Counted from the first letter of the stretch, positions 43,347 to 56,069 are shown. The stretch is DNA of 64,000 nt from Microbacterium terregens (GCF_027922045.1 NZ_BSEX01000015.1:62001-126000); one strand, 5' to 3'. Notes: generated from the sequence alone by a model not told the origin. Numbers and translations: made by a program.

Positions 43347-45011
43347 TCACGAGAGTCCGTCGATCTGCCCGGCCGCGTTGACGCGGATGCCCTCTGCTGC
43401 GGGTACCCGCGGTAGGCCCGGCATGGTCATGATCTCTCCGCAGATGGCGACCACAAATCCCGCGCCCGCGGCGAGGCGCACTTCGCGCACGTGCACCACA
43501 TGTCCCGATGGAGCGCCAAGCCTGGTCGGATCGGTCGAGAAGCTGTACTGAGTTTTCGCCATGCAAACCGGCAGGTCGCCGAAGCCGTCGGCTTCCCAGC
43601 GACGAAGCTGCGCGAGGACGCTCGCGTCTGCCACCGCCTCCTCGGCATGGTAGATCCGCTTCGCGACCGTGTTGATCTTGTCGAACAGGCTCAGGCGATC
43701 GTCATAGAGCGGCATGAACCGCGCCGAGCCCGAGTCCGCCAGCGCCGCGACCGCCTCCGCCAGTTCGCCAGCGCCCGCTCCGCCATCGGAGAAGTGGGTG
43801 CAGACCACCGCCTCGCAACCCTGTGCCGCGGCGATCGCGCGCACGGCCGCGATCTCCTCTTCCGTGTCCGAAGCAAAGCGGTTGATCGCCACCACCGCCG
43901 GTACGCCGAACTGCGCGACGTTCTCCAGGTGGCGCATCAGGTTCGCGCCACCCCGCTGCACGGCGGCAACATCGGGCGCCGCGAGATCCGCCTTCGCGAC
44001 CCCGCCGTTCATCTTGAGCGCCCGCACAGTGGCCACGATCACCACCGCATCCGGTGCGAGCTCGGCCATCCGACACTTGATGTCGAAGAACTTCTCCGCG
44101 CCCAGATCAGCCCCGAACCCCGCTTCCGTCACGACATAGTCGGCGAGGCCGAGTGCGGTGCGCGTGGCGATCACCGAGTTGCAGCCATGCGCGATGTTGG
44201 CGAAGGGGCCGCCATGGACAAAGGCGGGGGTGCCCTCCAGAGTTTGGACGAGGTTGGGCTTCACGGCCTGGGCGAGCAGCGCCGCCATCGCCCCCGCGGC
44301 ATTCAGATCGCGCGCGGTGACGGCGCGGCGGTGGGCGGTGTAGCCGACGATGATGCGGCCCAGGCGGGCCTCCAGGTCGGCGAGGTCGCTCGCCAGGCAG
44401 AGGATCGCCATCACCTCGGAAGCGACCGTAATGTCGAACCCGGATTCGCGGGGGTAGCCGTTGGTGGCACCGCCTAGGGAGTGGACGATGTCGCGCAACG
44501 CGCGGTCATTCATGTCGACGACCCGGCGCCAGGTGATGCGGCGCACGTCCAGCCCCAGGGCACTGCCCCAGTAGATGTGATTGTCGATCATGGCGGCGAG
44601 CAGGTTGTGGGCACTGGTGATCGCATGGAAATCGCCGGTGAAGTGGAGGTTGATGTCCTCCATCGGTACAACCTGCGCATAGCCGCCGCCGGCTGCCCCG
44701 CCCTTGGTGCCGAAGCAGGGGCCAAGCGATGGCTCGCGCAGGCACAGCGCGGTGCGGCGGCCGCTCCGCGAAAGGGCGTCGGCAAGCCCGACCGAGGTCG
44801 TGGTCTTGCCTTCGCCGGCGGGCGTGGGATTGATCGCCGTGACCAGGATCAGCTTGCCGGTCGCATCCCGCTTCGGCAGCCCGTCGACCGCGATCTTGGC
44901 CTTGTGATGGCCATAGGGTTCCACCGCCTGAGGCGGAATGTCGAGCTTCGCCGCTACTTCGGTGATCGGGAGCAGGGTTGCGGCGCGCGAGATTTCGATG
45001 TCGGTCGGCAT
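43347..45011 (-). CDS. fhs: Formate-tetrahydrofolate ligase
   Basis: Fhs joins formate to tetrahydrofolate with ATP, supplying 10-formyl-THF for purines and initiator tRNA. The 554-residue protein has the ATP loop [18 protein letters not shown] (about 63-80) and [21 protein letters not shown]. It is of normal length. It runs alone on the minus strand, convergent with def and divergent from rmuC. The same cofactor feeds Fmt, encoded 2 kb away. Confidence 0.97.
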   Translation of the reverse strand: MPTDIEISRAATLLPITEVAAKLDIPPQAVEPYGHHKAKIAVDGLPKRDATGKLILVTAINPTPAGEGKTTTSVGLADALSRSGRRTALCLREPSLGPCFGTKGGAAGGGYAQVVPMEDINLHFTGDFHAITSAHNLLAAMIDNHIYWGSALGLDVRRITWRRVVDMNDRALRDIVHSLGGATNGYPRESGFDITVASEVMAILCLASDLADLEARLGRIIVGYTAHRRAVTARDLNAAGAMAALLAQAVKPNLVQTLEGTPAFVHGGPFANIAHGCNSVIATRTALGLADYVVTEAGFGADLGAEKFFDIKCRMAELAPDAVVIVATVRALKMNGGVAKADLAAPDVAAVQRGGANLMRHLENVAQFGVPAVVAINRFASDTEEEIAAVRAIAAAQGCEAVVCTHFSDGGAGAGELAEAVAALADSGSARFMPLYDDRLSLFDKINTVAKRIYHAEEAVADASVLAQLRRWEADGFGDLPVCMAKTQYSFSTDPTRLGAPSGHVVHVREVRLAAGAGFVVAICGEIMTMPGLPRVPAAEGIRVNAAGQIDGLS

Positions 45012-45160
45012 CGGTGCGGCTTAGGCGAGCGGGGTGCCGGCGGGAAGGGTGGTTGGACAGGCTCTGGTGCGGAGCGCCCGGCACGTTGCCGATGTTCTGC
45101 TTGTGACCTCTTGGGCGGACGCGTAAGTTCCGGGTTCGTTCGCGTGAGGGGTTTGAGTTG

Positions 45161-46555
45161 ATGGACGCTGTGGTTCTGCTGGTGATCGTGGTGGCGATGG
45201 TCGTGGGGCTCGCGCTTGGCTGGTTCCTCGGGCAGCGTGGCATCGCCGAAGCGCGGGGCGAGAGGGATCGGCGAGAGGCCGATTTCAAGGCGGCGATCGC
45301 GGATCTCGCGCTGGCAAGCGAACGCGCCAAAGAGGCGGGCACCCTGCGCCAGGAGGTCGAGGGACTCCGTCGCGACCTCCAGACGGAGCGGGTCGAGCAT
45401 GCGCGATTGAAGGCCACCGCCGAGGCGTTCGACGAGCGCCTCCAGGAGTTCAAGGACGCGCGCGAGGCGATGTCGGCGCAGTTCCGTGAGACTGCCCAGG
45501 TGATGCTGGACGGGGCGCAGCGGACCTTCCTGGAGCGCGCGAGCGAGCGGTTCCAGCAGGCGGGCGAAACCAACGAGATGAAGCTGAAGGCGCTGCTGGC
45601 ACCCGTCGAGCAGACGCTACAGCGCTATGAGCAGAACGTCAGCAAGGTCGAGGGCGAGCGCAAGGAGGCCTACGGCAACCTTGCGGGGCTGATGGACGCG
45701 ATGCGCATCGGGCAGGAGTCGGTGAAGAGCGAGGCAGCGAAGCTCGTCAACGCGCTGCGCTCCGCGCCCAAGGCGCGCGGGCGCTGGGGCGAGCAGCAGC
45801 TCCGCAACGTCCTGGAGACCTGCGGGCTGGCCGAACACACCGACTTCGCGATGGAGGTGAGCGTCGAGAGCGAGGGCGGGCGGCTTCGTCCCGACGCCAT
45901 CGTCCGCGTCCCTGGCGGCAAGAGCTTGGTGATCGATGCCAAGGTGTCGCTGAACGCCTATCAGGACGCACATGGCGCGCTCGACGAACGCGAACGCGCG
46001 ACCCACATGCAAGCGCACGTGGTGTCAATGAAGACGCACATCACGCAGCTGGGGGCGAAGTCGTACCAGGCGCAGTTCGACGATACGCCCGACTATGTCA
46101 TCATGTTCGTGCCGGGCGAGCACTTCCTCTCGGCGGCCCTGGAGCATGCGCCGGATCTATGGGACTTCGCCTTCGATCGTCGGGTGCTGATCGCCACCCC
46201 GACCAACCTGATCGCGATCGCCCGTACGGTGGCGGCGGTCTGGCGGCAGGAGAAGCTTGCTGGCGAAGCCCGCCAGATCGCGGAGCTGGGCAAGGAGCTT
46301 CATACCCGTCTCTGCACTATGGGGACCCATGTCGCGAAGCTCGGCAAGAACCTGGAGACCGCGACCAGCGCCTACAACGCCTTCGTCGGCAGCCTGGAGT
46401 CGCAGGTGCTGACTTCCGCCAAGCGCTTCGAGACGCTCAACATCGATACGGCGGGCAAGTCGCTCGATCCGCTCCCGGTCGTGGAGCAGACGACCCGGCC
46501 GCTGACCAAGTTGGCAGCGGTCCTGCCGGCAGCGGAACCCGAGCCGGCCGAGTGA
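45161..46555 (+). CDS. rmuC: DNA recombination protein RmuC
   Basis: This 464-residue protein is anchored by one N-terminal helix (about residues 2-24). A long coiled coil follows (about 28-140), and then the PD-(D/E)XK nuclease-like domain, with RGRWGEQQLRNVLE, RPDAIVRVPGGKSLVIDAKVSLNAY and TPTNLIAIARTVA. RmuC limits recombination between inverted repeats in E. coli; more recent work links the family to defence and DNA clearance. ATG at 45161 has GAGGGG ahead; the TTG directly before it is less likely. Confidence 0.93.
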   Translation: MDAVVLLVIVVAMVVGLALGWFLGQRGIAEARGERDRREADFKAAIADLALASERAKEAGTLRQEVEGLRRDLQTERVEHARLKATAEAFDERLQEFKDAREAMSAQFRETAQVMLDGAQRTFLERASERFQQAGETNEMKLKALLAPVEQTLQRYEQNVSKVEGERKEAYGNLAGLMDAMRIGQESVKSEAAKLVNALRSAPKARGRWGEQQLRNVLETCGLAEHTDFAMEVSVESEGGRLRPDAIVRVPGGKSLVIDAKVSLNAYQDAHGALDERERATHMQAHVVSMKTHITQLGAKSYQAQFDDTPDYVIMFVPGEHFLSAALEHAPDLWDFAFDRRVLIATPTNLIAIARTVAAVWRQEKLAGEARQIAELGKELHTRLCTMGTHVAKLGKNLETATSAYNAFVGSLESQVLTSAKRFETLNIDTAGKSLDPLPVVEQTTRPLTKLAAVLPAAEPEPAE

Positions 46556-46562
46556 CGCGCTC

Positions 46563-46597
46563 CCGACGTGCTGCGGGCGGTGCCCGTGGCACGTCGG
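46563..46597. terminator. Strong hairpin between convergent rmuC and the TrmH-type gene
   Basis: CCGACGTGC (46563-46571) pairs perfectly with GCACGTCGG (46589-46597). Inside, GCGGGC (46573-46578) pairs with GCCCGT (46582-46587), making a near-continuous 15-base-pair stem with a 3-base loop. It fills the 49-base gap between two convergent genes and could serve both, although a U run is missing. Confidence 0.55.
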
Positions 46598-46604
46598 CAG
46601 GCGA

Positions 46605-47417
46605 TCAGCGGGTCGCCGGCTGCTCCAGGCGATCCAGTACGGTGTAGGCCATCACGGCGGTTGCGACGGCCGCGTTGAGGCTGTCGGCCTTGCCCCGCAT
46701 CGGGATCTTCACCAGCAGGTCGCACTCCGCCGCCATGAAGTCGGGCATTCCCTGGGCCTCGTTGCCCGTCAGCAGGAATGCCGGCGCCTGATAGGCCGGG
46801 GTGCGGTAATCATGCTCCGTGTCGAGGCTGAGCCCGACCAGTTGTCCTAGGCCGGACCGTAGCCAGTCCCGGAACTCGTCCCATCGCGCCCGGGCAAACG
46901 GCACGGTGAAGATCGCACCCATGCTCGCCCGCACGGCTTCGACCGAGAAGGGGTCGACGCAGTCATCGAGCAGGATCACGCCGCCTGCGCCGGTCGCATC
47001 CGCCGTTCGCAGGATCGTACCCAGGTTGCCCGGATCCCGGAGCCGCTCGGCCACGAGCCACAGGGGGGCGGTGTTGCGATCCAGTCGATCGAGCGCAGTC
47101 GGCAACTCGTCATAGACGCCGAGCACCGCACCCGGATTGTCCTTGCCCGAAAGCTTGGAAAGGATGTCGGCATTCGTTTCGATCGCCTCGCCGCCCGCAG
47201 CTTCGCAGGCGGCGACCAGCGGCCGGACCAGCGCATGGTCGGCACTCGCGCGCGTGTAGAACAGGTAGCGCGGCAGATGGCCAGCCTCGCGCGCCTCGGT
47301 CAGGATGCGGAGCCCCTCGGCCAGGAAGAGCCCCTCGTCGCGGCGGTGCTTCTTGTCGCGAAGGGTGCGGACCCGCTTCACCAGCGGGTTCGAATAGGCG
47401 GTGATTTCTCTGGGCAT
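46605..47417 (-). CDS. TrmH/SpoU-family RNA 2'-O-methyltransferase
   Basis: This 270-residue SPOUT-knot methyltransferase acts on ribose 2'-OH of rRNA or tRNA. An N-terminal substrate domain (about 1-95: NPLVKRVRTLRDKKHRRDEG) precedes the knot. Motif 1 is LRDPGNLGTILRTADATG, motif 2 LTGNEAQGMP and motif 3 IPMRGKADSLNAAVA. ATG at 47417 is chosen because the family begins near REITAYSNPLVKRV. It follows the HPr gene by 17 bases. Confidence 0.92.
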   Translation of the reverse strand: MPREITAYSNPLVKRVRTLRDKKHRRDEGLFLAEGLRILTEAREAGHLPRYLFYTRASADHALVRPLVAACEAAGGEAIETNADILSKLSGKDNPGAVLGVYDELPTALDRLDRNTAPLWLVAERLRDPGNLGTILRTADATGAGGVILLDDCVDPFSVEAVRASMGAIFTVPFARARWDEFRDWLRSGLGQLVGLSLDTEHDYRTPAYQAPAFLLTGNEAQGMPDFMAAECDLLVKIPMRGKADSLNAAVATAVMAYTVLDRLEQPATR

Positions 47418-47434
47418 GGCAGCAAGAGCGAGGA

Positions 47435-47707
47435 TCAATCCTCGCCGAAACGATCCTCGACGAGGGCAACCATCTCGCCGACCACGCGATCGGCTTCCGG
47501 TCCAGTGGCACTGATCACGATCGTGTCGCCCATGGCCGCGCCCAGCATCATCAGGCCCATGATCGAGGTGGCGGTAACCTGCGAGCCGTCCTTTTCCACC
47601 GTAAGCGGGATCGGCTGGCTCGAGGCCAGGGTCACGAACTTCGCGCTGGCACGGGCATGCAGGCCGCGCCGGTTGGCGATGCGGACTTCACGGCGGACCT
47701 CGCTCAT
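47435..47707 (-). CDS. ptsH: HPr phosphocarrier protein
   Basis: This is a 90-residue HPr-like phosphocarrier. His17 in RRGLHARASAKF is the site phosphorylated by enzyme I, and Ser48 in TSIMGLMMLGA is the site expected for the HPr kinase encoded upstream in the same operon. No sugar permease (EIIBC) is nearby, which points to a regulatory PTS. It overlaps the EIIA gene by 4 bases. Confidence 0.95.
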   Translation of the reverse strand: MSEVRREVRIANRRGLHARASAKFVTLASSQPIPLTVEKDGSQVTATSIMGLMMLGAAMGDTIVISATGPEADRVVGEMVALVEDRFGED

Positions 47708-48111
47708 GCAGCAGCTTCCCCAAGCACTTCCGAGGCGACGGAGATATATTTGCGCCCGGCGTCACGCGCGGCCGCCACGGCCTCGACGACCTTCATCGTC
47801 TTGCGCGCACCGCCGAGGCGAATCAGCATCGGCAGGTTGATGCCGGCGATCACCTCGATCCGTCCCGTCTCCATCAGCGAAATGGCGAGGTTCGACGGGG
47901 TGCCGCCGAACAGGTCGGTCAGCACGATCACGCCGTTGCCGTCGTTCACTTCCTCGATGCCGTGCGCGATGTCCGCGCGGCGTTCTTCCATGTCGTCTTC
48001 CGGGCCGATGCACACGGTTGCGATCCGTTCCTGCCGGCCGACGACATGCTCCATCGCGACGACGAACTCTTCTGCGAGCCGCCCGTGCGTCACGAGTACC
48101 AAGCCGATCAT
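47704..48111 (-). CDS. PTS EIIA component, mannose type
   Basis: This is a 135-residue EIIA of the mannose (ManX) fold. The phospho-accepting His9 lies in LVLVTHGRLAEEF, and TDLFGGTPSNLA is the family signature. In alphaproteobacteria such stand-alone EIIA proteins take part in regulation rather than sugar uptake. ATG at 48111 removes a longer unsupported start that would overlap rapZ. It sits 22 bases after rapZ and overlaps ptsH by 4 bases. Confidence 0.94.
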   Translation of the reverse strand: MIGLVLVTHGRLAEEFVVAMEHVVGRQERIATVCIGPEDDMEERRADIAHGIEEVNDGNGVIVLTDLFGGTPSNLAISLMETGRIEVIAGINLPMLIRLGGARKTMKVVEAVAAARDAGRKYISVASEVLGEAAA

Positions 48112-48133
48112 TTCTCTCGAGCCCCCGAGCGAT

Positions 48134-49057
48134 TCATGGAGCCTGCGGTGCATCCTCCAGCGAGTTCTGGGGAATTGTTCCCAGATCGCGGTGGGTCACC
48201 GTGGGCGAAAATCCTGCGTCGCGCAACCATGACGCCATCCGTTCTGCGACGTGGACCGAACGGTGTCGCCCCCCGGTACACCCGAACGCGACCGTAACAT
48301 AGGCCTTTCCTTCGGCCCGGTAGCGCGGGAGGAGGGTGCCCAGCAACGTCTCGATCGCCTGCATCGCCGCTGGATAGGCCGGATCCTCCGCCACATAGGC
48401 GGCAACGTCGGCGTCCTGTCCCGTTCCGGGGCGCAACTCCGGCACCCAATGGGGATTTTGCAGGAAGCGCATGTCCAGGACGATATCGGCGTTGCGTGGC
48501 AGTCCCCGTGCGAACCCGAACGAAAGCACCGACAGCGTCGGCTCGCCGTGGCCCGGGATCGAATAGGTGACGCGGACCTGCTGCGCCAGGTCGGCCGCGG
48601 ACATGTCGGTGGTGTCGACGAGCTGGCTCGCCCAGCGGCGCAGTGGCGCCAGGAGCTCCCGCTCCCGCGCGATGCCGTCGCTCGCTGGGCGATCGAGCGC
48701 GAGCGGGTGCCGCCGCCGAGTCTCCGCGTAACGCCGCTCCAGTTCGGTGCTGGCACAGTCGAGGAACAGCGTGCCGATGTCGCGGCCGCCTTCCTCGTTC
48801 AGGAGCTTGATGCGGCGGACGATGCTCTCCGCGTCGAAGCCGCGGGTGCGCGAACCGATGCCGATGGCCAGCGGCTGACCACCTTCGCGGTGGGTGACCG
48901 GCTGCTCGGTCGCAAGAAGGCGATCGAGCAGCAGCAGCGGCAGGTTGTCGACCACTTCCCAGCCGAGATCCTCAAGCGTCTTGAGCACGGTCGACTTGCC
49001 CGCGCCGGACAGGCCGGTGACGAGAAGAATGCGCTGGGGCTCGTTCCGCGCGCTCAT
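48134..49057 (-). CDS. rapZ: RapZ/YvcJ-family nucleotide-binding protein
   Basis: This 307-residue P-loop protein has Walker A GLSGAGKST (about residues 15-23) and the C-terminal domain with FGCTGGRHRSVHVAERMASWL. In E. coli RapZ guides RNase E to the small RNA GlmZ and controls glucosamine-6-phosphate synthesis. The GlmY/GlmZ RNAs are not known in this group, so the target here is unknown. It lies between hprK (4-base overlap) and the EIIA gene, suggesting a link to PTS signalling. Confidence 0.94.
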   Translation of the reverse strand: MSARNEPQRILLVTGLSGAGKSTVLKTLEDLGWEVVDNLPLLLLDRLLATEQPVTHREGGQPLAIGIGSRTRGFDAESIVRRIKLLNEEGGRDIGTLFLDCASTELERRYAETRRRHPLALDRPASDGIARERELLAPLRRWASQLVDTTDMSAADLAQQVRVTYSIPGHGEPTLSVLSFGFARGLPRNADIVLDMRFLQNPHWVPELRPGTGQDADVAAYVAEDPAYPAAMQAIETLLGTLLPRYRAEGKAYVTVAFGCTGGRHRSVHVAERMASWLRDAGFSPTVTHRDLGTIPQNSLEDAPQAP

Positions 49058-49482
49058 GCAGCGCCCGCGAGCATGCGAAGGGCGAGTTCCACTTTGATCG
49101 GTGCAGAGGGCTCGAGGGCAGGAAGCGCTACGAGCGGGATTTTGATACCGGCGATGCAGCGCTGCTCCGGGCGTTCCGGCAGCCGCTCTGGCGTGGGCTC
49201 GATGCGGACCATCATGGCGACGGGTACCTCGTTCCGGAAGGGCAAAGAGACAATGCCGATCCCGCGCACTTCGATCCGCCCCGCAATTCGTTCCGGTGCG
49301 CGACCCACCAGGCGGGATTCCTGCACCTCAAGCACCGTATAGTCGTCGCTGACCAGCTCGGCGCCGCGATCCACCAGCCGGAGCGTCAGGTCGGACTTGC
49401 CAGCGCCGGACTCTCCTTCGATCAGCACGCCACGGCCGTCGATTGCGACACAGCAGGCGTGGAGTGTCTCGGCAGCCGGCAT
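49054..49482 (-). CDS. hprK: Short HPr kinase/phosphorylase
   Basis: This 142-residue protein corresponds to only the C-terminal catalytic domain of HPr kinase. Walker A is GESGAGKSDLTLRL (about 23-36), followed by ELVSDDYTVLE and the RIEVRGIGIVSLPF segment. The N-terminal domain of the Firmicutes enzyme is missing, as is usual for alphaproteobacteria. It should act on Ser48 of the HPr encoded 1.5 kb downstream. Its ATG overlaps the chvG stop by one base and its stop overlaps rapZ by four. Confidence 0.93.
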   Translation of the reverse strand: MPAAETLHACCVAIDGRGVLIEGESGAGKSDLTLRLVDRGAELVSDDYTVLEVQESRLVGRAPERIAGRIEVRGIGIVSLPFRNEVPVAMMVRIEPTPERLPERPEQRCIAGIKIPLVALPALEPSAPIKVELALRMLAGAA

Positions 49483-51053
49483 CACGCCGCCACCTGCGGC
49501 AGGCGGACAACGAAGCGGGCACCACTCAGGCGATCTTCTCGGGATTCGACGGCGATCATGCCTCCATGCCCTTCGACAATGGTGCGCGCTATGGCAAGGC
49601 CCAGGCCCGAGTGGGTGCCGAAAGCCTCGCTCGCCGGACGGACCGAGTGAAAGCGGCGGAAGATCGCGTCCCGCGCTTCCTCGGGCACGCCGGGGCCCTC
49701 GTCCTCCACGCGAACCACGATCGAGCTGTCCTCGGCGACCGCCGACACGGTGACGAGTCCGTCGTCGGGCGAAAAGGAGACGGCGTTGTCCAACAGGTTC
49801 TCGAACACCCGCTCCAGCCGCGAGCCTTCGCCAGAGACGAGCAAAGGCCCTTCGCTGAGCCGATCGAAGCGGACCCGCACGCCCCTGACCGGCTCGCGTT
49901 CGGCCCGCAGCCGAACCAGCGCCTCCAGCAGCGCCGCCACGTCGATCGGCTCGAACTTGGCGCGGCTCAGCTGCGCGTCCAAGCGCGAAGCATCCGAAAT
50001 GTCGCTGATCAGCCGGTCCAAGCGGTGCACATCGTCGCGCATGATCGCCATCAGCCGTTCCTGCAAGGCAGGGTCCTTGACGTGGTCGAGGCTGTCCATC
50101 GCAGAGCGCAGCGAGGCTAGAGGGTTCTTGAGCTCGTGCGTCACATCCGCGGCGAAGGCTTCCGTCGCGTCGATCCGCGCGCGCAGGGCGCCGCTCATGT
50201 CGGAGATCGCGCGGGCCAGCATCCCGATCTCGTCCCGGCGGTAGGGCAGGCGGGGCACGACGACCTCGCGCGCCCGGCCTAGGCGGACGCGCACCGCGGC
50301 GCGCGCCAGCAGCCGGAGCGGCTGCACGATGGTGCGCGCGAGGAACAGGGAGAGCAGCACGGAGACGAGCGCCACCACCAGCAGGACGAGGCTCAATCGC
50401 AGGCGCTCGGCGCGGACGGTCTGGACGATGTCGCGGGCGTCCACCGTCGAGTGCAGCGTAGCCCCGGCCGCGAGCGGGGCGGCGGCGGTGATCACCGGCG
50501 AGCGATCCGGTGCGCGCCAGACGGTTGCGACGCCTCTCCCCGTGGCGGCTGCGCTGACTACCTCGGGCCATTTCAGCCCGTCCGACTTGCCGCGTTCGCG
50601 GTACAGCGGGGCACGGCGGGTGCCGGCGACGGTGTCGATCATCGCGTCGAGCAGCCGTGCGACATCTTGCTGCCACGGCTCCTTGTCGGGATCCCGCAGT
50701 CGGAAATTCTGCACGCCCGCCGCGCGACTGTCGAAGCGCTCGATGCCACCGGCGTCATACACGCGCAGTCGCGCACCCTGGGCGCGGGCCATTCGCAGCA
50801 GGAGCCGGGTACGTGCTTCCGGGTCCACCGCGCGCAGCGCCTCACCGGTGAGCGCAATCTCTCGCTCGGCCTGGCTCACCCGCTCATCGAGGATGCGCGC
50901 GCGAAAGCTGTCCAGGTAGAAGAAGCCGCCGGCGACAAGCGCCAGGGCGAAGATGTTGACGAACAGGATGCGCGGCGTGAGCGAAACCCGTCCCGAGCGG
51001 CGGGAGCCCAGCGCCTGCTCCCTATTCCTCCGAGAAGCGGTAGCCGGCGCCAT
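49482..51053 (-). CDS. chvG: Sensor histidine kinase ChvG
   Basis: This 523-residue membrane sensor has two membrane helices (about 31-52 and 240-262) around a periplasmic sensor domain. A HAMP linker follows, then the phospho-accepting His in [18 protein letters not shown]. The ATPase motifs are [25 protein letters not shown] and [15 protein letters not shown]. ChvG/ChvI-type systems respond to acid and envelope stress in alphaproteobacteria. ATG at 51053 overlaps the chvI end by 32 bases; no good start lies after it. Confidence 0.93.
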   Translation of the reverse strand: MAPATASRRNREQALGSRRSGRVSLTPRILFVNIFALALVAGGFFYLDSFRARILDERVSQAEREIALTGEALRAVDPEARTRLLLRMARAQGARLRVYDAGGIERFDSRAAGVQNFRLRDPDKEPWQQDVARLLDAMIDTVAGTRRAPLYRERGKSDGLKWPEVVSAAATGRGVATVWRAPDRSPVITAAAPLAAGATLHSTVDARDIVQTVRAERLRLSLVLLVVALVSVLLSLFLARTIVQPLRLLARAAVRVRLGRAREVVVPRLPYRRDEIGMLARAISDMSGALRARIDATEAFAADVTHELKNPLASLRSAMDSLDHVKDPALQERLMAIMRDDVHRLDRLISDISDASRLDAQLSRAKFEPIDVAALLEALVRLRAEREPVRGVRVRFDRLSEGPLLVSGEGSRLERVFENLLDNAVSFSPDDGLVTVSAVAEDSSIVVRVEDEGPGVPEEARDAIFRRFHSVRPASEAFGTHSGLGLAIARTIVEGHGGMIAVESREDRLSGARFVVRLPQVAA

Positions 51054-51729
51054 AGAGCGTCTCGATGGCGTCAAACTCGGAGTCTACCTGCCGGAACTTG
51101 CGCCGAATGCGCTTGATGTGGCTGTCGATCGTCCGGTCGTCGACATAGATGTCGTCTTGGTAGGCCGCGTCCATCAGCTGGTTGCGCGTCTTCACGATAC
51201 CGGGACGCTGTGCCAGCGTCTCGAGGATCAGGAACTCGGTCACCGTGAGCGTCACCGGGCCGCCGTTCCAGGTGACCCGGTGGCGCGCCGGATCCATCGA
51301 AAGACGCCCGCGGACGAGAACCGGCTGCGGGGGCTCCTCACCCGCGCCGAGAGCGACCGCGGGCGCTTCGGCACGGCGGAGGATCGCGCGGATGCGGGCA
51401 ATCAACAGCCGCTGGGAAAAGGGCTTGGCGATGTAATCGTCGGCTCCCATCGCCAGGCCGAGGGCCTCGTCGAGCTCGTCGTCCTTGGAGGTCAGGAAGA
51501 TCACCGGGATCTGGCTCTTCTCGCGCAGGCGCCGCAGCAGCTCGAGCCCGTCCATCTTGGGCATCTTGATGTCCAGCACGGCAAGGTCCGGCGGGTTGTC
51601 GATCAACGCCTTCAGCGCCGCCTCGCCGTCCGAATAGACGCGCGTCGAGAATCCGTCCGCTTGAAGGGCGATCGAGACCGAGGTCAGGATGTTGCGATCG
51701 TCATCGACGAGCGCGATCGTCGCCGTCAT
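51022..51729 (-). CDS. chvI: Response regulator ChvI
   Basis: This is a 235-residue OmpR-type regulator. The receiver domain has acidic residues in ALVDDDRN, the phospho-accepting Asp in [12 protein letters not shown] and Lys in YIAKPFS. The C-terminal winged helix (about 135-230) contains [31 protein letters not shown]. It is the first gene of the chvI-chvG-hprK-rapZ-EIIA-ptsH operon. Confidence 0.95.
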   Translation of the reverse strand: MTATIALVDDDRNILTSVSIALQADGFSTRVYSDGEAALKALIDNPPDLAVLDIKMPKMDGLELLRRLREKSQIPVIFLTSKDDELDEALGLAMGADDYIAKPFSQRLLIARIRAILRRAEAPAVALGAGEEPPQPVLVRGRLSMDPARHRVTWNGGPVTLTVTEFLILETLAQRPGIVKTRNQLMDAAYQDDIYVDDRTIDSHIKRIRRKFRQVDSEFDAIETLYGAGYRFSEE

Positions 51730-51826
51730 CGCTGGTCCCCTGGTTTCGCTGCCATGCCCCGGCGGTATCCCAAAGAGGTGGGAGGCTCAACCTCGGCGGC
51801 ATCGTGATGCCGGCGCGTGCGCGGGG

Positions 51827-53644
51827 TCACCCCCGCGCCTTGGCGATGAAGCCGTCGATGTTTCGCTCGAGCACCGTCATGGGGACGCCGCCGCCGGTGA
51901 TCACCGCGTCGTTGAACCCGCGGAAGTCGAAGCGGTCGCCAAGCGCCTGCTGCGCCTTACGCCGCAGCCGGTTGATCTCCGAATGCCCGACTTTGTAGCC
52001 GCAGGCCTGGCCGGGCCAGGAGCAATAGCGGTCCACTTCACCGCTTACCTCCTCCACGGTCGAGCCGTTGGTGGTGGCGAACCACTGGATCGCCTGCTCG
52101 CGCGTCCACCGCTTCGCGTGGAGGCCGCTGTCGACCACCAGACGACAGGCGCGGAAGGCGATCGACTGGAGGTAGCCGAGCCGCCCCACGGGATCCTTCT
52201 CGTAGACACCCAGCTCATCGCCAAGCTGCTCGCCGTAGAGTGCCCAGCCTTCGGAGAAGGCGTTGAACCCGAGCAGCGACCGAATGAGCGGCAAGCGGAA
52301 CGTATATTCGCCCTGCCAGACATGGCCGGGGATGGCTTCATGATAGGAAAGAGTGGGAAGCGCATAGCGCGGCCAGATCTCCGTGGTGCGCAGGTTGATC
52401 CACAGCTTCCCCGGGACGCTGCCGTCGATCGACCCGGGCCCGCCATAGGCACCGGGCGCGCCCGCTTCCTCCACCAGCGGGATACGGCGCACCTCGGCGC
52501 GACCGGGAACCAGGGTGTGGAAGGCGCGCGGCATGCGGGCGCGCATGTCCTGGATGCGGTCGGTCAGCAGCGCGATGATCTGCTCGCGACCCTTGTCGTC
52601 GTTCGGGAACAGGAAGCGCGGGTCCTTGCCAAGCGCCGTCATCCGCTCGCCGACGGTGCCCTTGGTATAGCCGAGCGGCTTCAGGATCGTATCCATTTCC
52701 GCTTGAAGCCGCGCGAGTTCCTCGCGGCCCATGGCGTGGACCTCGTCGGGCGTCATGTTGGTCGTCGTGGAGGCCCGGAGCGCCCAGGCGTAATAGGCGT
52801 CGCCGTTCGGAAGCTTCCAGGCGCCGGCGTCGCTGGTCGCCTTTGCCCGCTGTTCCTTCAGCGCCGCCTCCTGGCGAAGCAGCGCGGGTCGGACCTTCTG
52901 CTCCAACACCTGCGCGACAGCCTTGGCGTCCGTACCCGGGATCTTGGCGGTGCGGCTGGCGTAGCTTTTGTAGAGATCCCAGCCGGTCACCGCCCCGGCA
53001 TGGCTCTTGCCGATCTGCGCCAGCGTCTTGTCGAGCAGGAAGTCGGGCGGGATCACGCCCAGCGCCGTCGCAGCGCGCAGGCGCTCGGTCTCGCCGTCGA
53101 GCTGATCGGCATAAGCGTCAACGCGGGCGACGAATGCCTCTGCATCCGCCCGGGTCTCGATCTTGTGATCGCTGTCCAGGAAGCGTGGGGTGTCGAGATA
53201 GGCCCCGACGTTCTGCACGACCACATAGGGCGTGTTGCGCCAGCCCCCGACGGCGACGTCGCCATAGGGTTGGGCGAAGCCTTCAAGCGCAGTCTCGAAC
53301 GCGGTGCGGACGACGTCGACATCGGTACGCGTGGCTGTCGAGAGCTGCGCCGTGTCGATTGCCTTCAGGCGACGCACATGATCCGTGAGGTGCTGGCGCA
53401 GCTTCGCCTGACCCGCAGGGGAGCGGTCGCCGAGCCGGGACTTGAGCGCGGCCCGCTTGCCTGTGTCGATCCCCAGTCCCGATGCCGTTTCGGGCATATC
53501 CGCCAGCAGGGATTCCGCGATCTGCGACAACAGCGCTTCCGCCGCGGCGTCGGCTCCCGTGGCGGCGAAAGCGGTCGCCGGCAGAGCCTGGGTCGCAGCG
53601 GCGGCCGCGCTGGCAGCCAGAAGTTCGCGGCGGGTCAGGGTCAT
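51827..53644 (-). CDS. DUF885 family protein with Tat signal
   Basis: This 605-residue exported protein has a twin-arginine signal (TRRELLAASAAAAATQ, then ALPATAFA). The DUF885 body has the putative zinc site HEAIPGH at residues 435-441, with preceding TLSY and following VWQGEY. Members of this family are thought to be metallopeptidases, perhaps of short peptides; substrate and activity here are unproven. The Tat signal suggests folding, possibly with metal, in the cytoplasm. It is divergent from the ATP-grasp gene. Confidence 0.9.
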   Translation of the reverse strand: MTLTRRELLAASAAAAATQALPATAFAATGADAAAEALLSQIAESLLADMPETASGLGIDTGKRAALKSRLGDRSPAGQAKLRQHLTDHVRRLKAIDTAQLSTATRTDVDVVRTAFETALEGFAQPYGDVAVGGWRNTPYVVVQNVGAYLDTPRFLDSDHKIETRADAEAFVARVDAYADQLDGETERLRAATALGVIPPDFLLDKTLAQIGKSHAGAVTGWDLYKSYASRTAKIPGTDAKAVAQVLEQKVRPALLRQEAALKEQRAKATSDAGAWKLPNGDAYYAWALRASTTTNMTPDEVHAMGREELARLQAEMDTILKPLGYTKGTVGERMTALGKDPRFLFPNDDKGREQIIALLTDRIQDMRARMPRAFHTLVPGRAEVRRIPLVEEAGAPGAYGGPGSIDGSVPGKLWINLRTTEIWPRYALPTLSYHEAIPGHVWQGEYTFRLPLIRSLLGFNAFSEGWALYGEQLGDELGVYEKDPVGRLGYLQSIAFRACRLVVDSGLHAKRWTREQAIQWFATTNGSTVEEVSGEVDRYCSWPGQACGYKVGHSEINRLRRKAQQALGDRFDFRGFNDAVITGGGVPMTVLERNIDGFIAKARG

Positions 53645-53766
53645 GCGGGCTCCTCAAGGACAGCTCCGGGGCGGTGACATCGGCCCCGGGTTGGAATTGA
53701 GCGGCTTTGCTAGCATGACGGCGCCATGAGGACAGCCCATCTCGCCCGCCGCCTGGCGGCGCACCC

Positions 53767-56069
<2,303 letters not shown>

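Noticed and set aside
49054..50676. A 540-codon frame that would make hprK part of a much longer protein
   Set aside because: The extra N-terminal part is an out-of-frame reading of chvG; the real start MPAAETL at 49482 overlaps the chvG stop by one base.
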